A stretch of DNA of 64,000 nucleotides from Lepus europaeus (taxonomy: Eukaryota > Chordata > Mammalia > Lagomorpha > Leporidae). Positions 60,391 through 64,000 of this stretch are shown piece by piece. The stretch's first letter is position 1, and every line of letters starts with the position of its first letter. A program made the translations under genes and the position numbers. The stretch covers positions 50,156,716 to 50,220,715 of the forward strand of contig NC_084833.1 in the NCBI RefSeq assembly GCF_033115175.1, given 5' to 3'. The notes below the pieces were generated by a model that worked only from the letters and a program-made list of their open reading frames with translations, was not told the origin of the DNA and made no database searches.

Positions 60391-60890
60391 GTGGGTGAAA
60401 AAGTTAATGAACTTGAATTAATGGCTAAGAAGTAAAAATGAGTATCAGAATCTCATTTTGTCATTGTCATGGTTATAGATGAACCCTGGACTTCAATCAA
60501 AATTTCAATCAGCTTTGTTAAAAGATTAGAGAAAGTAGTTTAGACCAGAGGCCAAAATGGGGGTTCCTTCTGAATTAGACAAAGGATTGACCTGACACAA
60601 CTGTCCAAGTAGAGATGAAGAATCTGAAACAGAGAACAAAAACGTAGCCAGGCTTCCTGAGGCAGGACATCCTTTCCACACACTGACTCCTTATCAGCAA
60701 GAAGCTGGAGAGAGAGAGGCAAGCTACTTTTTTGTTGCAGTGATCACGCCCCTACTGAAGCAATCTGATTACTGTTGTGCTCTCCTAAGTGGAATCCATT
60801 AGCTAATTGGAAGGAGCAAGTAAAAAGGAGGAGAGAGAAAGGAGAGGCCTGTCCCCAGCACTTCCTCGAGAAGATGCACAGGTAATAATA
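60391..60890. other. Single-copy sequence, no gene seen
   Basis: No recognised feature. Confidence 0.45.
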
Positions 60891-60896
60891 AATTAA

Positions 60897-61190
60897 AGGG
60901 TGTGTGTTTGGCACAGCAGTTATGGCACTGCTTGGCATACCTACTTTCCGTGTCAGAGTCCTACCTCTGCTCCCCATTACAGCTTCCTACTAATGTCCAC
61001 CCTGGGAGGCAGCAGTGATAGCTCAAGTCGTTGGGACCCCATCACCCACATGGGAGACCTGGATTGAGATCTGGGCCTCCTGATTTTGCCTGTTGCAGCC
61101 ATTAGGGGAATGAACTATTGGAGAAAGCTGCTCGCTCACTTGCTCGCTCGCTCTCTCTCCCTTTCAAATAAAATAAAAATATTTTTGTTT
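60897..61190 (+). mobile_element. CSINE, older subfamily
   Basis: 'gtgtgtgtttggcacagcag', body 'ttgggaccccatcacccaca', a GCTC-rich run and 'ctttcaaataaaataaaaat'. Its head is of the TTTGGCACAG type shared with 7697-8036. Confidence 0.8.
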
Positions 61191-61419
61191 AAAAATAATA
61201 AATTATAAAAATAAAGTATTCTAAAGTCACTCATGTAAGTAAGGAAAACTCATCCTGGTTTCTCATTCCGTAATGTAGGCTCAGCTAATCTCAGTTTAGC
61301 CTATTTTTATTTTCCATAATCCTCAGTTAAAGAATGCTCCCAGACATTATTATAAATAGATTTCTGGACTGACTGGACCCAACAATAGTTATAGTCAAGC
61401 TGCTTGTCCCTAAAATGAA

Positions 61420-61650
61420 TAATAAGAATAATAATATCATGTAACATTAAATAAGCATTTGCCATATGCCAGGCACCATTCTAAGATCACTATAAATTGA
61501 ATTATTTAAACCTAACTTGGACTGAGAGAGGCTAAGGAACTTATCCAAGTGTGCACAGCTAGTAAATGATGGAGCATTATTTCAGTCTAAGTCTGTCTGA
61601 TGCCAAAGTCTACATTTTTACCACTTAACTTCTTGCAACTGTGTCCTAAT
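61420..61650 (+). mobile_element. L2 LINE fragment
   Basis: 'gcatttgccatatgccaggc', 'ctgagagaggctaaggaact' and 'tgcacagctagtaaatgatg' match L2 3' wording. Confidence 0.7.
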
Positions 61651-61802
61651 TTCAAAACAAGGTGGTCCACCTCTTATAGGAGTCTTCCTTAGCCAGGATT
61701 TTTTTCAACCTGACAGACTAACTGTTATGGTCACACTTTCAGCAAATGTTCCTACCGAAGTCAATACCACGCCAGACCCTGTTGTTACAAATTAGGCCAC
61801 TG

Positions 61803-62118
61803 TGGCCGGCACCCCGGCTCACTTGGCTAATCCTTAGCCTGCAGCGCCAGCACCTCGGGTTCTAGTCCCGGTTGGGGCGCCGGATTCTGTCCTGGTTGCT
61901 CCTCTTCCAGTCCAGCTCTTTGCTGTGGCCCAGGAAGGCAGTGGAGAATGGCCCAAGTGCTTGAGCCCTGCACCCACATGGGAGACCAGGAGGAAGCACC
62001 TGGCTCCTGGCTTCGGATCTGCGCAGTGTGCCGGCCACGGTGGCCGTTTGGGTGGTGAACCAACGGAGGGAAGACCTTTCTCTCTCTATCTCTCTGTCTA
62101 ACTCTGCCTGTTAAAAAA
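61803..62118 (+). mobile_element. CSINE, young type, with target duplication
   Basis: Head 'ggccggcaccccggctcact', full body and A-rich tail. 'taggccactgt' flanks it at about 61792-61803 and 62121-62132. Confidence 0.93.
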
Positions 62119-62397
62119 AAACTAGGCCACTGTACAAATTAAGAAGGGGTTTGATGAATTAAGTATCTTTATAGAAGGGAAAAACAGACAGCAAGAGATC
62201 TTAACATATAAGATGTTGAAAGTATCATGGGTATTCTCTTTTCAGTAAAGACTGACAAATGAGAAGGTGAAAATATCACTCTCTCAAGTATTTGACCCCT
62301 ATTTATTTGAAAGAAAGCAAATATACTCTGTATTGCCATCAAGCAGCAACCCAAGCCACAGTGAATTTGTTATATGCCATTTCAATTAGTAATTTTC

Positions 62398-62750
62398 AAA
62401 AGATTTATTTATTCATTCATTTGATTATTTATGTAAGAGTTAGAAAGACAGGAATAATGAAGTTGAGAGACAGAGAAAGAGATTTATCTGCTGGTTCACT
62501 CCTCAAATGGCTGCAAATAGTCCAGCTGGGGCTGGACTAGGCAGAAGCAAGGAGCCAGGGACTCCCTCCAGGTCTCTCACATGAGTAGCACGGGCCCAAG
62601 TACATGGGCCACCTTCTGCTGCTTTCCCAGGTGCACTAGCAGGAAAGTGGATCAGCAGTAGAATAGCCAGGAGTTGAGCCAGCACTCTAAGAAGAGATGC
62701 TAGCAGCTTAAGTGGCAAGTTAACATGCTGCCCCAAAACACCTGCCCCTC
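62398..62750 (-). mobile_element. CSINE, minus orientation
   Basis: 'aaaagatttatttattcatt', GA-rich tail complement and body, ending 'catgctgccccaaaacacctgcccc' in wording typical of a reversed older CSINE head. Confidence 0.8.
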
Positions 62751-63000
62751 GATGAATAATTTTAATCAGCTTGCTTGAAAATGAAGCACCCCACTTCTAC
62801 AAGAATTTCATCACAGGCTGAGAGGGATTTTAAAAAAAGGAGTCTTTCATTAACTGGGAGGTGAGCCTAGATCAAAAACATGCTTGTCTATTTCATTTTC
62901 ACTGCTAGTGTTGAATGAGAAGTCAGAACAGTATAGTAAATTCCTCAAAACACTACATTCATTCACCTCCAAAGATTACATTTAAAAAAAAAAAAGATTT

Positions 63001-63345
63001 ATGCCGGCACCACGGCTCAATAGGCTAATCCTCTGCCTTGTGGTGCCGGCACACCGGGTTCTAGTCCTGGTCGGGGCGCCAGATTCTGTCCCGGTTGCCC
63101 CTCTTCCAGGCCAGCTCTCTGCTATGGCCAGGGAGTGCAGTGGAGGATGGCCCAAGTGCTTGGGCCCTGCACCCCATGGGAGACCAGGAGAAGCACCTGG
63201 CTCCTGCCTTAAGATCAGCGAGGTGCACCGGCCGCAGCACACCAGCCGCTGCGGCCATTGGAGGGTGAACCAACAGCAAAAGGAAGACCTTCTCTCTGTC
63301 TCTCTCTCTCACTGTCCACTCTGCCTGTCAAAAAAAAGTAAAATA
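63001..63345 (+). mobile_element. CSINE, young type
   Basis: Head 'tgccggcaccacggctcaat', GC-rich body, CT-rich tail and 'tgtcaaaaaaaagtaaaata'. It is tail to tail with the next CSINE. Confidence 0.92.
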
Positions 63346-63354
63346 AAATAAATT

Positions 63355-63712
63355 TTTAAAATATTTATTTATTTATTTGAAAGTCAGAGTTACATAGAGA
63401 GAGAAGGAGAGGTAGAGGTAGAGGTGGAGGTAGAGAGAGAGGGAGAGAAGAGAGGTCTTCCATCCGCTGGTGCACTCCCCAATTGGCCACAACCGCCAGA
63501 GCCATGCCAATCTGAAGCCAGGAGCCAGGAGCTTCTACCGGGTCACCCACACGAGAGCAGGGGCCCAAGGACTTGGGCCATTTTCTACTGCTTTCCCAGG
63601 CCATAGCAGAGAGCTGGATCAGAAGTGGAGTAGCCAGGACTCGAATTGGCTCCCATTATAGGAGGCCGGCACTGCAGGCGGCGGCTTTACCCATTACCAC
63701 AGTGCCGGCCCC
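63355..63712 (-). mobile_element. CSINE, minus orientation
   Basis: 'aaaatatttatttatttatt', GA-rich tail complement, body, and the head complement 'taccacagtgccggcccc'. It is paired with 63001-63345. Confidence 0.92.
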
Positions 63713-64000
63713 ATGAAGACCACATTTTATCTTACTATTGCATGCTTCCTAATTTCAAGATGTTAAATGTATTTAATTCACATTTAACATAGGTATAGTT
63801 GTTTTAGTTATATGTTTGTTTATTTTAAGCGAATTTACTTGGTAAATAAAAAACTGGTAACAGTATCTTGATCACTAATTTAAGAAATTTTTTTGTTATA
63901 ACCTATGCAATCTAAAAGTCCAAGGATCACTGGATTAGATGAAAATAGGATCCCATAGTTCTGTGAGCTCTTTGACAAGGAAAACAATATTTGAATCTAC
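63713..64000. other. AT-rich sequence, no gene seen
   Basis: No recognised feature up to the window end. Confidence 0.5.

Noticed and set aside
1..64000. CRISPR-like or phage-like arrays
   Set aside because: No regularly spaced direct repeats with unique spacers. All repeated units are SINE, LINE, LTR or simple repeats.

Overview
The window is mammalian nuclear DNA and almost certainly rabbit (Oryctolagus cuniculus). It is packed with lagomorph-type C-repeat SINEs (CSINEs: a tRNA-like GC-rich head, a CT-rich tail and an A-rich end) and L1 elements with rabbit-type 3' UTRs. It carries a class II endogenous retrovirus that resembles the rabbit RERV-H group as I recall it. Its one host gene encodes a calcitonin gene-related peptide (CGRP) with Gly at position 1 and Glu at position 35, which fits the rabbit peptide from memory. 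No tRNA, rRNA, CRISPR array or bacterial-type feature was seen.

Layout. Bases 1-9,860 are a stack of nested repeats: degraded L1, MaLR LTRs, CSINEs, and a younger L1 whose 3' UTR has been interrupted by a second, oppositely oriented L1 tail. Bases 9,860-19,060 are mostly single-copy and hold the only host gene recognised, on the minus strand: CALCB (beta-CGRP). Its GC-rich promoter and non-coding exon 1 lie near 15.63-15.83 kb. The signal-peptide exon is at 14,585-14,679, the propeptide exon at 14,153-14,311, the CGRP exon at 12,244-12,428 and the 3' UTR exon at about 11,245-11,711. Between the propeptide and CGRP exons, near 13.4-13.5 kb, lies a decayed calcitonin exon. That identifies the locus as CALCB rather than CALCA. 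Bases 19,060-36,000 are gene-poor single-copy sequence with scattered CSINE, MIR, L2, MaLR and one minus-strand L1 tail. Bases 36,100-49,660 are dominated by L1 fragments, with a short retroviral nucleocapsid/protease-like remnant at 42.6-43.3 kb directly before an L1 3' UTR. Bases 53,081-59,426 are a complete but dead provirus on the minus strand: LTR, tRNA-His primer site, gag, dUTPase/protease, pol, no env, polypurine tract, LTR, with a 5-bp target duplication. The rest is L2, CSINE and single-copy DNA, ending with an inverted CSINE pair.

How it works together. CALCB should yield a prepropeptide of 134 residues made of a signal peptide, an acidic/Gln-rich propeptide, and CGRP excised at a KR site and amidated from a Gly followed by four Arg. 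The calcitonin splice choice available in CALCA is lost here because the exon is no longer functional. The provirus has LTRs about 98% alike, yet carries stops, several frame breaks and a lost protease aspartate, so it was probably defective when it inserted or soon after. Everything else is transposable-element debris whose insertion order can often be read from target-site duplications.
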